From: Halichondria panicea
Taxonomy: Eukaryota > Porifera > Demospongiae > Suberitida > Halichondriidae
DNA: 64,000 nucleotides
NCBI RefSeq assembly: GCF_963675165.1
Contig: NC_087393.1
Span: forward strand, 1,203,002 to 1,267,001
Reading direction: 5' to 3'
Shown: piece by piece, positions 45,580-55,460 of the stretch
Layout: the number at the start of each line of letters is the position of its first letter
Numbering within the stretch: the first letter of the stretch is position 1
Notes under the pieces: model-generated
The model's database searches: none
Seen by the model: the letters and a program-made list of their open reading frames with translations, nothing else
Told to the model about the DNA's origin: nothing
Translations under genes and position numbers: made by a program

Positions 45580-45894
45580 GTGTCTGCATGTGCTTCATGC
45601 ATTGAAGCCCTGACACAAAGATCAAAGTTCTTCTTTCCCACGCCATTGCCCTCATTTGTCTTTTTAGAGACTAAGGAAGGCTTCTTTGAGAATTTGGTCC
45701 GGTCAGCAGGTTCACAACATCCTGAGCTATACTACACCTTTTATATAGTAGACATGCATGGTCCAATTGCAGATGCTGACCCTGTCAAGGTTCAAGTAGG
45801 TACAAAACGATACATGGCTTCGCAAAATTGTGTAAATAAATTAAAAAAACTTGATCCACAGTTTTCGTTTTCTTTATTAGATCAATTGATATGA
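45580..45894 (+). CDS. Weak hypothetical open frame
   Basis: A 104-codon frame with RSAGSQHPELYYTFYIVDMH and a Lys/Asp-rich end. No family is recognised and there is no splice or promoter evidence. It may be a gene remnant or chance. Confidence 0.15.
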   Translation: MSACASCIEALTQRSKFFFPTPLPSFVFLETKEGFFENLVRSAGSQHPELYYTFYIVDMHGPIADADPVKVQVGTKRYMASQNCVNKLKKLDPQFSFSLLDQLI

Positions 45895-46576
45895 TTTGTT
45901 CTGCCATCGCTGATGAACTGGCAGACACACAGCAGAATGTATACGCTACAGATATTTTACATTAATTATCGGTTTTGGTGCCGATAATCACTTGTCTTCG
46001 CTTTGTGGGGTCAGCAGTCGACCTTGTGGGCTTTCCTCCTATTCGATTGGGAGGCAGTAGTACACACCTGTTTGTCCTCGGAGAATATCATGTCGTCCTC
46101 AATTAGGAAATTCTTTACACTAAGAAAGGTCTTTCTAGACTGTCTTTGCGACTACAGTTGATCGACATCTGTACATAAACTGTCAATATATACTACTCCT
46201 ATATCTATATTGCTTCACTTATCTTTCCTAAAGGGGGCTTCTGTGGCTTGCCATGACAACACTTATTATTAACAGCACATGGAGCTGTCTTATAGAACTA
46301 TGGTTTAGCTTATGATTTATTGTAAACAGTGGTTGCATGCCCTTATTTTTTTATTTATAAGATAAACACAGGTGCAGTTCAATACATGTACAAAAAATAA
46401 TTTATAATCAGACTAATTGTGAGGTTCCAGTTAGTTACAGCCAATGAGGCCACATTCGGCACTCATTAGGTCTACAGGAGATCTTACGAAGCATCCCGGG
46501 TGCGAGCGTACTCCCCTGATGCAGCGATCTCAACTAGGAGAAGGTGAGGCGACATCTCAGCCAGGATATGGTTCTA

Positions 46577-46957
46577 TTATAAGGATCGTCTCTTGGAAGC
46601 CAGGAGACAGGTTAGGCGCTTATAAAAAGTAATTGCCTCCGTTCCGAGTCCACCTGTTACCGAGAAAACCAGGGGTGTGGACGAGGCATGCTCTACCTCC
46701 CTGACTCTTTGTTCGTAGGCGTTCTTTTTCAGTCTTTCGTGTTTCTGATAGCAAGTGGTGAGATTAGTGTTTCTGTTTGAGCAAGCATGTGGGTTGAACA
46801 CTTGCACGTCACAGAAGGTTCTTTCATGCCTACCTCCCCAGAATCCGCTCATGGCGACGTCTAGTCTTGCCCCATCTTGTGTGATGGCAGAGGCTCCCTG
46901 AAACGTTTCTCCTGTGACCGGTTGCAGATCTGTCTTATAGTATTCTTGTAATAGCAA
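46577..46957 (-). pseudogene. Repetitive-element protein fragment (GFWGGRHE family), second copy
   Basis: This reads GARLDVAMSGFWGGRHERTF, FNPHACSNRNTNLTTCY, KKNAYEQRVREVEHASSTPL and ends FYKRLTCLLASKRRSL. It shows the uninterrupted order of the fragment split at 22224/23649. No start or upstream domains are present. Confidence 0.6.
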
Positions 46958-47150
46958 ACTTCTCCTGTGGAGATTGGGTCAGTTCAAGGTAGCAAGGCTT
47001 TACTGAGATTTACTGTGAGCAGCGACAACTTCTTGTGATGGAGATTGAGTCAGTTCAAGGTAGCAAGCAATCCAGTTCTTAGGGAGGACCTGCACAGACT
47101 GCTGACGTGACTGTGTGTGTGTGGGAGAGGGGCACACAGTGACAACTTCT
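46958..47150. repeat. Direct repeat of about 80 bp
   Basis: GTCAGTTCAAGGTAGCAAG occurs at about 46978 and 47051, and GACAACTTCTTG at about 47025 and 47141, giving two to three degenerate units. Confidence 0.6.
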
Positions 47151-48577
47151 TGCGATGGAAATCAGTGCATGCGCATGCGCTTATCACTGCGCCCTTATTC
47201 TTGTGATAAGTAGCCAGATATATACCTGCGAGTGACTTTTAACCATGCATGCGTAGCAGTGCGTGTAACGTTAAATCGTATCTGGTATGCCCGCCCCTGC
47301 CATGAGTGCTCAGCTACAAAGCCTTGTTAAACTGGAGATGAAACCCGCAGAAAACATCATAATTATATATCACAGTACAGGCTGCGAGACAAATCAGCAG
47401 GTCAAGTTGGAGGCGAAGGTCTTGCTTGAGGGAGGGCACGCTACATGATGAATGATGGTGCTGAATTCCAGTTGCTGCACACTCATCCCGCTCACTTCTT
47501 CGCCGAGATTTAAAAAATTAATTTAACTTTGCAACTATAGTCATAAAAATTAATTTGAAACTAAAGATACATAACCTGCATCTTCCTCTGCCCCACAGAG
47601 CTCTTATAATCATATACTATATAATTGTAGTCAGTCCAATACATTTATGGTGCAGTGTTTGTTGTTGAAACAGGCAAAAGAGCCCCCTTATAGCCGGGTT
47701 CAAGTTCCAAGGCAGGACATTTTCTTCAGTTAAATATGTAACACAACACCGAGCCGCCGCATGTTTTTTATCTTTCGACCCTGCAGAAGCTCAAATCGCA
47801 GTAGATGCCAGAGTGATGTACACCTTAAACATGTTTGTACTCAAAATTGTTTGGTAGTAGTTGGTGTCTGTCTGAATCTGCTGCCAATGCGCTATCTTCC
47901 TGGTGCACACTTGTTACAGCCGCTGTTGCTTGCCACTTTCTTAATTCTCGTTGGCGTACTGCTTGCACATATAACACAGCGGGCAGTTAAAGAAATATGC
48001 ATATCTTGATTAATTTACTCTTTTCAATATTCACCCTGATCTCCACATCAGGGTCCGCGGTGCTTTCATTATTATGTTCTTACTATAAATATAATTATAA
48101 TTTTGTTTTCCAATCAACAAAAAAACTTATTACTATTACGCTTCAATACACAACCGATTTAATAATTGAAGTTTACCTCCTACCGGACATCCCTAGGCTT
48201 TCTATGACATCGTGGCATACTCTTATATGACGTACAAGGTGGGTTTTGTATGCCTTCAACCTTCGTATCTCTGATAACGCTATGTGACAGACATACTTTT
48301 TCCTTTTATAGTCCTCAAGTCATTGTGAAATGACACAAATCATCAGGACTAATAAATTATTATGTTTTTATATAATTGTATTCTCTGTTTAACAAAATCT
48401 TTTTCTTATTACGTTTCAATTAACATTCTGCGTCCCAGACAGGGCCGGCGACTATGGTAACCAAACTAGACCCAGGGGCATAGGTTAGGGCCCCAGAGTG
48501 GGTGTGTGGGTACTATAGAAACGTAGAGAGATGGGGTATAGTATGGATGGCAGAGATACCGAGACAGGGGCCCTCAC
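47151..48577. other. Non-coding stretch
   Basis: AT-rich, with short open frames (for example 47761-48009) that have no recognisable content. It may contain 3' exons of the minus-strand gene at 48578-48852, but none can be supported. Confidence 0.35.
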
Positions 48578-48852
48578 CTCCATGGCCGCTTGACCGGCAA
48601 CGTTGACTGTCTGCACCAGCATGGCCTGTAGGGTAGCCAGGGCCGTCGGAGAACCCCCAGGTTCTTGCTCCAGCTGAACTCGAAACCAGGGCCGACGAGA
48701 CTGGCGCAATGAGTAAAATAAATAATTGTTCCTGTAGACACTCTTTGGCGAGTTATGTCTGTAACAGTTTTCTCAAGCATGGACTTGTAGCAGAGAGATA
48801 TGCGTTGTTTAAGCTCTTCTTCTGTCTGATACAAGAGAACGCTCACCACCAT
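48578..48852 (-). CDS. Start of an unrecognised small gene, two exons visible
   Basis: Exon 1 (48742-48852) begins MVVSVLLYQTEEELKQRISL and ends TVTDITRQR. After a 41-nt intron, exon 2 (48578-48700) reads SRRPWFRVQLEQEPGGSPTA then TLQAMLVQTVNVAGQAAME, followed by a good GTGAGG donor. Phases agree and exon 2 looks constrained. The family is not recognised. The start codon could instead be an internal Met if an upstream exon exists. Confidence 0.5.
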
Positions 48853-49130
48853 CTTATGAGTGAGACGTGAGTTCTTATGGATGAGTCCTTTCTGGGTGCT
48901 TGGCAGAAGAAGTGGTGGAGCCAGTGTGTGTACTGTGTGATGTGTGTGTTAAGTGCGTGAACAGTTGTTGATGAAGTGGTGATAGTATAATCTTCCTTTG
49001 CTCTTGTTTTTCCAAAGTAATTGAGTGAGTAAAATGAGGAGGGAAAACAATGTTAAGTCCTAGCTCTATATATACGGGTACAGGTACCAGCACACACCGC
49101 CTTTAAGGTACGTATAACTGATGGGGAAAT

Positions 49131-49222
49131 TTGCTACTGTCAGTGTGGTGCCCCCCCAAACAAGATACTGTCAGAGTGGTGCCCCCCAAACAAGCTACGG
49201 CCAGTGTGGTGCCCCCCAAACA
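49131..49222 (+). repeat. Three units of about 30 bp, possibly coding
   Basis: CAGTGTGGTGCCCCCCAAAC-type units in three tandem copies. In one plus-strand frame they read CQSGAPQTSYGQCGAPQT, followed by a Tyr/Ser/Pro-rich run ending SACQCGH. It may be the end of a Cys-repeat protein exon; no splice signals were fixed. Confidence 0.4.
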
Positions 49223-49637
49223 AACGGTGGTGGGCTAAGATACAACTATTCCAACGAAACCTCCTTCCCCCGTTACCAACCTCCCAGCCAGACCTCAGCC
49301 TGTCAGTGTGGCCACAATAATCTTAATTCTCTTCCTCTTAGGACTTGTGCGTTAGCCAGCAAGTTCAATTCAAAACCACCATAAGTACTAAAATAGCTAT
49401 TTCCATTTGGACTACAAAATCTGTGTTGTACAAAATTGAGCCGTTGCTAAGCTATAAGTATTATAATCTTCCTCTTCCTCATAATTATGTCTGTGACCCT
49501 AAAGTGGGCTCAGGTAAGACTATCCCCATCCATGTGAATGAACCAGATGCTGCACCACGCGCCCAGACCAGTTTCTGTCTCACCAACAACTGCACTCAGA
49601 TTCGTCATATCTCCACTAGCACTAAAACCAGACTTTA

Positions 49638-49735
49638 TACGCTTCTCTGTAGAACATCAGCCGTAAGGTCAATACACACCTGAGCAAATCCGTCTCCTTC
49701 TCCGACATTGTATAGACTTCACAAGAATGCATAGG
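49638..49735. repeat. Decayed copy of the 50953-51042 segment
   Basis: Near-identical to the Calx-beta-like exon region at 50935-51049, but on the minus strand the frame has a stop just before SLYNVGEGDGFAQ. It is part of the tandem duplication of this locus. Confidence 0.7.
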
Positions 49736-49805
49736 TTACATGTACTCTCTCCATTACTATACCAGCCAAATTATTTTTTTTATAAATAGTTTAACTATAG
49801 CTTAC

Positions 49806-49926
49806 CGGATAATCTCTTTCCACTTTCGAATGAATTGAATTTTATCCCAGGCCATTGCCCTCTTTTCTCTCTTATCAGTAGAACGTTTCTTCGTACTCGA
49901 ACTCCAGTCCATGAAAACAGATCCAA
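49806..49926 (-). CDS. Candidate internal exon, unknown gene
   Basis: A minus-strand frame between CTAG acceptor and GTAAGC donor reads VFMDWSSSTKKRSTDKREKR and MAWDKIQFIRKWKEIIR. Its basic helical character recalls the KTERKRKADESKMRWREEMA exon at 50524-50584. Family unknown. Confidence 0.4.
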
Positions 49927-49978
49927 CTAGAAAACAGACACGCTTTCATTATCTAGGTTGCTATTATTGTGTGTGCAG

Positions 49979-50057
49979 GTTGGTGGAGGAGCACTCTAAA
50001 ACACTGGAGAGGGTCACTGAACTATGGAAGCAGAAGTGGCCGGTCAATTGGGACGAT
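49979..50057 (+). CDS. Candidate internal exon, perhaps kinesin-3-like
   Basis: On the plus strand, between a CAG acceptor and a GTGCGT donor, the sequence reads LVEEHSKTLERVTELWKQKW and then PVNWDD. Its pattern resembles the neck-to-FHA coiled coil of kinesin-3 motors, but 26 residues are too few to be sure. Confidence 0.25.
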
Positions 50058-50082
50058 GTGCGTATGCACACACGCCCACGCC

Positions 50083-50755
50083 TGTGAAACTGTAAAAGAA
50101 ATGATATACTGTTACTATACTATTATATAGAGTTTGTATGCAGCGTAACAAAACAAAATCGACAATTAATGCTACAAATTAAGACATATTGTATTAGTCG
50201 TCAGATATATCGTGAGTGACATTAACCTTCCATTTCCTCTCCTCCTCAGTCTTCCTCTTTAATTTTCATATTCGTCATCCTCCTTCTTCCTTTTTATTCT
50301 CACAGCCTCATCTCCTCCTCGTTCTCCTCATATCTCTTCCTTTTCTTTTCTGCTCCTCCTCCTCCGCACAGGTGGGGGCATCAGGTTGAGGGTAAGAGAG
50401 GAGGGAAGCGTTAGCAAGGGAATCCTTGGTTGCGTTGAAGGAGGCCAGAGCTGAATCGTTCCATGTGAGTGTTTGGGTTTTGGGTTTGATGAGGGAGTGC
50501 AGTGGTTGCATAAGGTAAAAGTTGGGCCATTTCCTCCCTCCAGCGCATTTTTGATTCATCAGCTTTTCTTTTTCTCTCCGTTTTCTACAAGATTTTTACC
50601 ATTATAAGTTGTAATACTATATATACCTGTACTGGATCTTCAAGATCTTTATCTGGATTGAAGGTGTAAGCTGTGAAATTCTGACACACAAAAGAATGAA
50701 ATAATCATACCTTGTCGAGCAATTGTTCATCGTCTCTTGATATTTTTGGGGACAA
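50083..50755 (-). repeat. Tandem duplication unit 1 (with gene exons on the minus strand)
   Basis: Collinear with 51051-51571. It contains minus-strand exons 50627-50680 (NFTAYTFNPDKDLEDPVQ) and one beginning at 50584 (KTERKRKADESKMRWREEMA), with good splice sites and matching phase, and part of an earlier exon (SRDDEQLLDK) ending at 50711. The gene is unknown. Unit 1 has an extra 150-bp segment absent from unit 2. Confidence 0.7.
50366..50523 (-). mobile_element. Ty3/gypsy retrotransposon scrap inside duplicated exon
   Basis: It reads MQPLHSLIKPKTQTLTWNDS and ATKDSLANASLLSYPQPDAP, the RT-to-RNase H junction of Ty3/gypsy polyproteins. It is missing from the sister copy at about 51320-51333, so it inserted after the duplication, or was lost there. 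It changes the C-terminal reading of the host exon. Confidence 0.75.
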
Positions 50756-50934
50756 TGTTCATAACTGTTTCTTCCGAGCTGAAGACACTTGTACTAGCCA
50801 TTTTAATTTAATTTTTAATTCCTTTTTGCAAATGCAACAACTTTTCGTAACATCTACTTTTATAGAACATGCAACAGGATCATCCAGTTGGACCGTTTGA
50901 ATTACTTATTCGAGGCAGAACCATCAGAAGTGCA

Positions 50935-51049
50935 TGATGAGCAGAATGGGTACGCTTCTCTGTAGAACACCAGCCGTAAGGTCAATACACACCTGAGCAA
51001 AACCGTCTCCTTCTCCGACATTGTATAGACTTTGCGAGAATGCAAATTG
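50935..51049 (-). CDS. Calx-beta-like domain fragment
   Basis: The minus strand reads QFAFSQSLYNVGEGDGFAQ and continues VCIDLTAGVLQRSV. The pattern F-x-F...Y-x-V-x-EGDG-x-A-x-V-C-I-x-L is typical of Calx-beta domains, found in large adhesion proteins and Na/Ca exchangers. The frame closes soon after, so this is part of a domain. A GT exists at the FAQ/V border, so splicing there is possible. Confidence 0.45.
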
Positions 51050-51050
51050 C

Positions 51051-51571
51051 TGCAAAAGAAATTATATACTGTTACTATACTATTATATATAGAGTTTGTA
51101 TGCAGCGCAACAAAACAAAATTGACGATTAATGCTACAAATTAAGACATATTGTATTAGTCAGATATACCGCGTGAGTGACTTTAACCTTCTATTTCCTC
51201 TCCTCAGTCTTCCTCTTTAATTTCCATATTTGTCATCCTCCTTCCTTTTTATTCTCCACAGCCTCATCTCCTCCTCGTCCTCCTCATATCTCTTCCTTTT
51301 CTTTTCTGCTCCTCCTCCTCCACCCTCTTTTTTGGGCCATTTTCTCCCTCCAGCGCATTTTTGATTCATCGGCTTTTCTTTTTCTCTCCGTTTTCTACAA
51401 GATTTTTACCGTTATAAGTTGTAATACTGATATATACCTGTACTGGATCTTCAATATCTAGATTGAAGGTGTAAGCTGTGAAATTCTGACACACAAAAGA
51501 ATAAAATAATCATACCTTCCAAATTGTCGAGCAATTGTTTATCGTCTCTTGATATTTTTGGGGACAAATGA
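51051..51571 (-). repeat. Tandem duplication unit 2
   Basis: Matches 50083-50755 without the gypsy scrap. The minus-strand exons are 51438-51485 (NFTAYTFNLDIEDPVQ) and one starting near 51400 (KTERKRKADESKMRWREKMA). Two codons fewer in the first exon show independent drift. Confidence 0.7.
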
Positions 51572-51735
51572 TTTGTCTCCATAGCTGTTTCTTTACAGCA
51601 TAGCCATAGAGGAGAAGACCTGACCCGCTGCTATATATAGTGCTTCATCTCAGCCAATCAGAAGAATCTATAGTGCTATATAAAACTCCTCTCTATCTCT
51701 GGTTTAGTTTTATTACTCCTGAGTTGCTGTGCAAG

Positions 51736-52389
51736 TCATGCATGATGATAACTTAGAGTGCCTGGCGGGTCCTTCTTCACCTTCCGAGCCTTCAACCACT
51801 TCCTTTTCTTTCGAAGCAGGGACTCCTCAGGATCGGAAGAGTGTGAACTCAGTTCAACCTGTGTAAAGTGTTGATTAAGTAGTGTGTAACAAATGTATCT
51901 TACCTCGGGAATGTGGTACATGAGGGGAGAATCATCTCTCTCACGTGACGGTTGAATGAGGGGAGAAGCCTGTGTGAGGGGAGAAGCCTCTTTTCTCACG
52001 TGACGGAACAATGAGGGCTTCCTTATCCACATCTGACGGTTGAGATACGGGAGAAGCCTCTTTCGGTTGAATGAGGGGATGTGTGAGGGGACGTGACAGA
52101 CCAATGATAGGGCTCCAGTCTGCCTAATCTGACGGTTGAGATGGATCCATGTGCTCAGTGCCATCCATAAGTTGCTGGGTCGAGGCAGTGACACGCTATT
52201 GAAATGAGTGACCTGATTACACTATAACTATGATACTTGACAAACCTGAAGAGTGGGCCAATCAACTTGTAGGTCCTTGTCATAGGACCCGTGGATTTCA
52301 GACAGCCTCTCTATTGTGATGTTTTGCTGTCGCACGTACAACCTGAGCCTCCGGTTCACGGCTTCTAAGTGGCACACATTCTTCACAGC
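51736..52389 (-). CDS. 3' exons of an unrecognised coiled-coil gene
   Basis: Exon 52246-52389 reads AVKNVCHLEAVNRRLRLYVR then QNITIERLSEIHGSYDKD and ends at a GTTTGT donor in phase 0. The next in-phase exon, 52124-52195, reads RVTASTQQLMDGTEHMDPSQ and stops after PSD. A longer frame also crosses 51736-52194 with a 45-nt intron and ends ESLLRKKRKWLKARKVKKDP, over degenerate CAACCGTCACGTGAG-type repeats. Which end is used cannot be decided. The leucine/arginine heptads suggest a coiled coil. Confidence 0.45.
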
Positions 52390-53251
52390 CTTTAGTAATT
52401 AACCTTGAAACATCGATATCTTGGAGCAATATGTTGTGGAATTTCTTAGCAATAAAAGTTAATCTTGGAGCAATATGTTGTGAAATTTCTTAGCAATAAT
52501 CCGTGGTTAACTTTAACATCTTCCATGCAGCTGCATGTGGGGCCAATGGTTTGGCACCTCTTCATCAGCTGGGTAGACACTTTATTAGTTCAGACTTGTA
52601 GTTCAGAGAAGACAAAGTCCTGTTATCTCACCAAGGACCCCTAACACTTAGTGAGTGACTTTTAATTAGCACTGCCTTGTGTATAATGAAGTGGCTGAAG
52701 ATGTTTACATCTGTATAGTTATCTATTTTGTTATTATACCAACATAATTATTTTCACAGGGGTGCGATTTCACTAGCTGTTTAGCTCATTTTGCTGGGTG
52801 CTTGCTCATGCAAGTATCATAGCAGAAATTAATACTCTCGAAAATATGTCATTATTATTTGTTTGACATACGTAGTAGCCATGACGAGAGAGTTGTTTTT
52901 ATAATCTCAATTGTCGTGCTTGACCCAGAGCATCCTATATCATGTGATTTTTAATCCAATTATTAAATTGCCCTACACCTATACTAAACCTTCAATGTCG
53001 CAAGTCTCTAACTGATTGGCATTCCAAGAGCACACGGAAATGCTAGTACATTGTGTTCCCCACCCCCTTTTTGTATTTTTGATTGTGTATTCCCTCAGCA
53101 AGCTAAAGACTATATATATAACTACCGTCCAAACGTTCTGCTCCTCACAAACGTGCCTACGAGATGCTCCCCCGACTACTGGGAAACGTGGACATCCGTA
53201 AAACAAAAGCCAAAATAATACAGTCATGTATATAGCTCTTGTGATGTGATG
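52390..53251. other. Non-coding stretch with a 46-bp direct duplication
   Basis: GGAGCAATATGTTGTGGAAT-type sequence repeats at about 52423 and 52457. Otherwise there is no gene or element seen. Confidence 0.45.
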
Positions 53252-53390
53252 TACCGTATTACTTGCTGGTTGCGAATTCGCTAAATCAGCAGAAAAATAG
53301 ACTCTTGCGATTCTATTGCGTTTTGGCAAGGATTATGTGCATACAATCACCAGTACTAGTATAGGTTTTGCGATATTGCATATACATACG
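53252..53390. mobile_element. Degenerate TACCGTATTAC-family element
   Basis: It starts TACCGTATTACTTGCTGGT and contains GCGTTTTGGCAAGGATTATG and GGTTTTGCGATATTGC, all shared with 63312-63517. The right end is lost. Confidence 0.5.
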
Positions 53391-53395
53391 TGTAT

Positions 53396-53532
53396 AGTAT
53401 TTTGAGTACTACCAATTTTCTTGCAGGCTGCCAATTCCCATGGACATATTGAAGAAAGATAGTATTTTGAGTACTAGAATCTACCAATTTTCTTGCAGGC
53501 TGCCAATTCCCATGGACGTGTTGAAGAAAGAT
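53396..53532 (+). repeat. 65-bp tandem duplication of a splice acceptor and exon start
   Basis: AGTATTTTGAGTACT...TTTTCTTGCAG and the next 35 exon bases occur twice (53396-53460 and 53461-53532). The second copy has an extra AGAATCT and leads into the full exon at 53499. Confidence 0.85.
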
Positions 53533-53979
53533 TCGGCGCAGGAGATTCAGCAAGCACCTACACATTGGTCTAGGCTCGTGCTGGTAGGGATGTTGGATAT
53601 ATTATTGTTAGTATAATTATTGTGAGTGATAATGCGCATGCTGATTGGTTATGACCTAGGTAAAATTTACTGCTGTATGTGAGTTTCTAGACTAGTTGAC
53701 CATTAAGTGTAAGTTGGCCTGACCACTTTAAACTTGCTTGCTATGCCCCTGTTAAGGAAATATGTCACAATGTGTATGTTACCCGTGCTCACCTAAGTTA
53801 CATACTCCCCCCACACACCATAGCAACGTCTCTCCATTGGAAGGTACGTGGGGTTTTTCAAACAGCTGGTCACTAATACACTAGCGGCAATCAAAAGAGT
53901 CTCCTCCTCTCTAGACTACGTAATATCCAAAGACCCTCCCCCCTCCTCCTCGGCCCTACTGCTAGCTGCCAGTCAGTGA
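53499..53979 (+). CDS. Last two exons of an unrecognised gene
   Basis: Exon 53499-53583 reads LPIPMDVLKKDSAQEIQQAP then THWSRLVL. Exon 53824-53979 reads QRLSIGRYVGFFKQLVTNTL and AAIKRVSSSLDYVISKDP, ending at a stop after a Ser/Leu-rich tail. Phases agree. The family is not recognised; upstream exons are not found, though 49979-50057 is on the same strand. Confidence 0.5.
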
Positions 53980-54469
53980 CAAAGGGACTCTTACCAAGCG
54001 AGTCGAACTCAACACTGACACTGTAGCAATGCTGGCACTGTATTGACAACTGTACCAAGACTACGGCGTTTTTATTTGCTTTTATCTTTCAGGCCTTTCA
54101 ATGTATATATATATATATACTGCACATGTGTCAGTTTGTTGTATGTGTTGTGGTAATTTGAACCGTGGGTGGAGGAGGTGTCGTTGCTATGTCTTCGAAA
54201 ATAAATAATTATTAGCTATACAGTAGAGCCTGAGGTTATTCTGTACGTACCAAAGAACAGCAGTGCAGTGCATTGTGCTACATGCATGTTAGCACCATTG
54301 ATTATATTGCTAGCTATTTTTAAATTTTGATCAGTTTGTTAATAAATAGTGTTGTCCTCTCATTGTTGTGTACTGCAGAAGCTGGTTTATTTGATAAAGA
54401 TTGTTAATCACAAATGAGTCAAACAATAATCATTAGCTATTGTGTCTTTGCTCAGAGCGTATACAAAGC
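53980..54469. other. Non-coding stretch
   Basis: Short TA repeat near 54105 and otherwise unremarkable AT-rich sequence. Confidence 0.4.
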
Positions 54470-54528
54470 TAGCCTCGAATTCCAGGCTGATTAAAATACG
54501 TATTTTAATCAGCCTTGAATCGAGGCTA
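54470..54528. mobile_element. 59-bp palindromic element with perfect 9-bp target duplication
   Basis: TAGCCTCGAATTCCAGGCTG at the left and its near-inverse at the right. ATACAAAGC lies on both sides (54461-54469, 54529-54537). Confidence 0.85.
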
Positions 54529-54935
54529 ATACAAAGCTAAAACTAAGCACTTTTCCATACGTGGAATTTCTTCTTTTCAATTATGATGCTTGATTCCAGC
54601 AAGCCACTTCAGCATATTAATGTAGTTTTCAATGATTTGTTATGCAGCAGCACTGCAATCACTACCTGTCTTGGAGGCAAATTTCGTTGTAAGAGGTCAC
54701 AAAGCTGCCTTAAATGCAGCATGAGAACTGCTATAGTCTCATCTTTATGCTATTCTTTTTAATATGCTCAACAGCCTATTATTCTTTTCAATTTGCCTGT
54801 TATTGCTTTTAAATCGCCTATTTAATATTCCCACATTATTCCTCTATGCACAATAATTATAATTATAGACCTCATACAATTATAGAATGCCAAGAAGATA
54901 ATTGACCATGCACCAGTACTTCCAAATGTTTATAC

Positions 54936-55089
54936 TACCATAATTATAGTGGGTAATTAATTATTTTCGGAGAACGAAATATTCGTGGTTGAGCGCAGTA
55001 TTTATATAGTCATTTATAATAATTATAGTCATTTAGCTATAATTATAGTCATTATTTTATATAGTCATTTTCGTGAATGGTATACGGTA
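54936..55089. mobile_element. Diverged TACCGTATAGC-family element
   Basis: It starts TACCATAATTATAGTGGGTA and ends GAATGGTATACGGTA, with ATATTCGTGGTTGAGCGC inside, as in 38641-38850. Confidence 0.6.
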
Positions 55090-55293
55090 AAACAAGACTC
55101 GTACTGTAAGACCTGTATTTCTGTAAAACCTGCCTATTATAGTTATAAAAATGTGTCCAGCATAAAGCAACTCCTTATATAGCCGCACCTCTCAGGGAAG
55201 AATTTTGTAGTCTTTCCGTTAAATCATGAGGCCACATTAGAATATCTTGCGGCTTGCTGTTGAGTCAGTACATTTGTGAGTTACACCCCCTTA

Positions 55294-55354
55294 TAGCCTC
55301 GATTCCAGGCCGCTTTCAATTGAGAAAGACAGAGAGGGGCTGGGATCGAGGCTA
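55294..55354. mobile_element. 61-bp palindromic element, TAGCCTCG ends
   Basis: TAGCCTCGATTCCAGGCC at the left, inverse of TAGCCTCGATCCCAGCCC at the right. The flanks ACCCCCTTA and GCCCCTTTA match at 7 of 9, possibly a worn target duplication. It lies about 110 bp upstream of the POLD2 start. Confidence 0.65.
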
Positions 55355-55460
55355 GCCCCTTTATCACTGTCTTCTCTTTATCCATGTGTGTATTTAAACG
55401 TGTCTGTCTAGTCTAGGCACGTCTGAAATCGATCAAGCTAGGTGAAAGAGAGTCAATATA

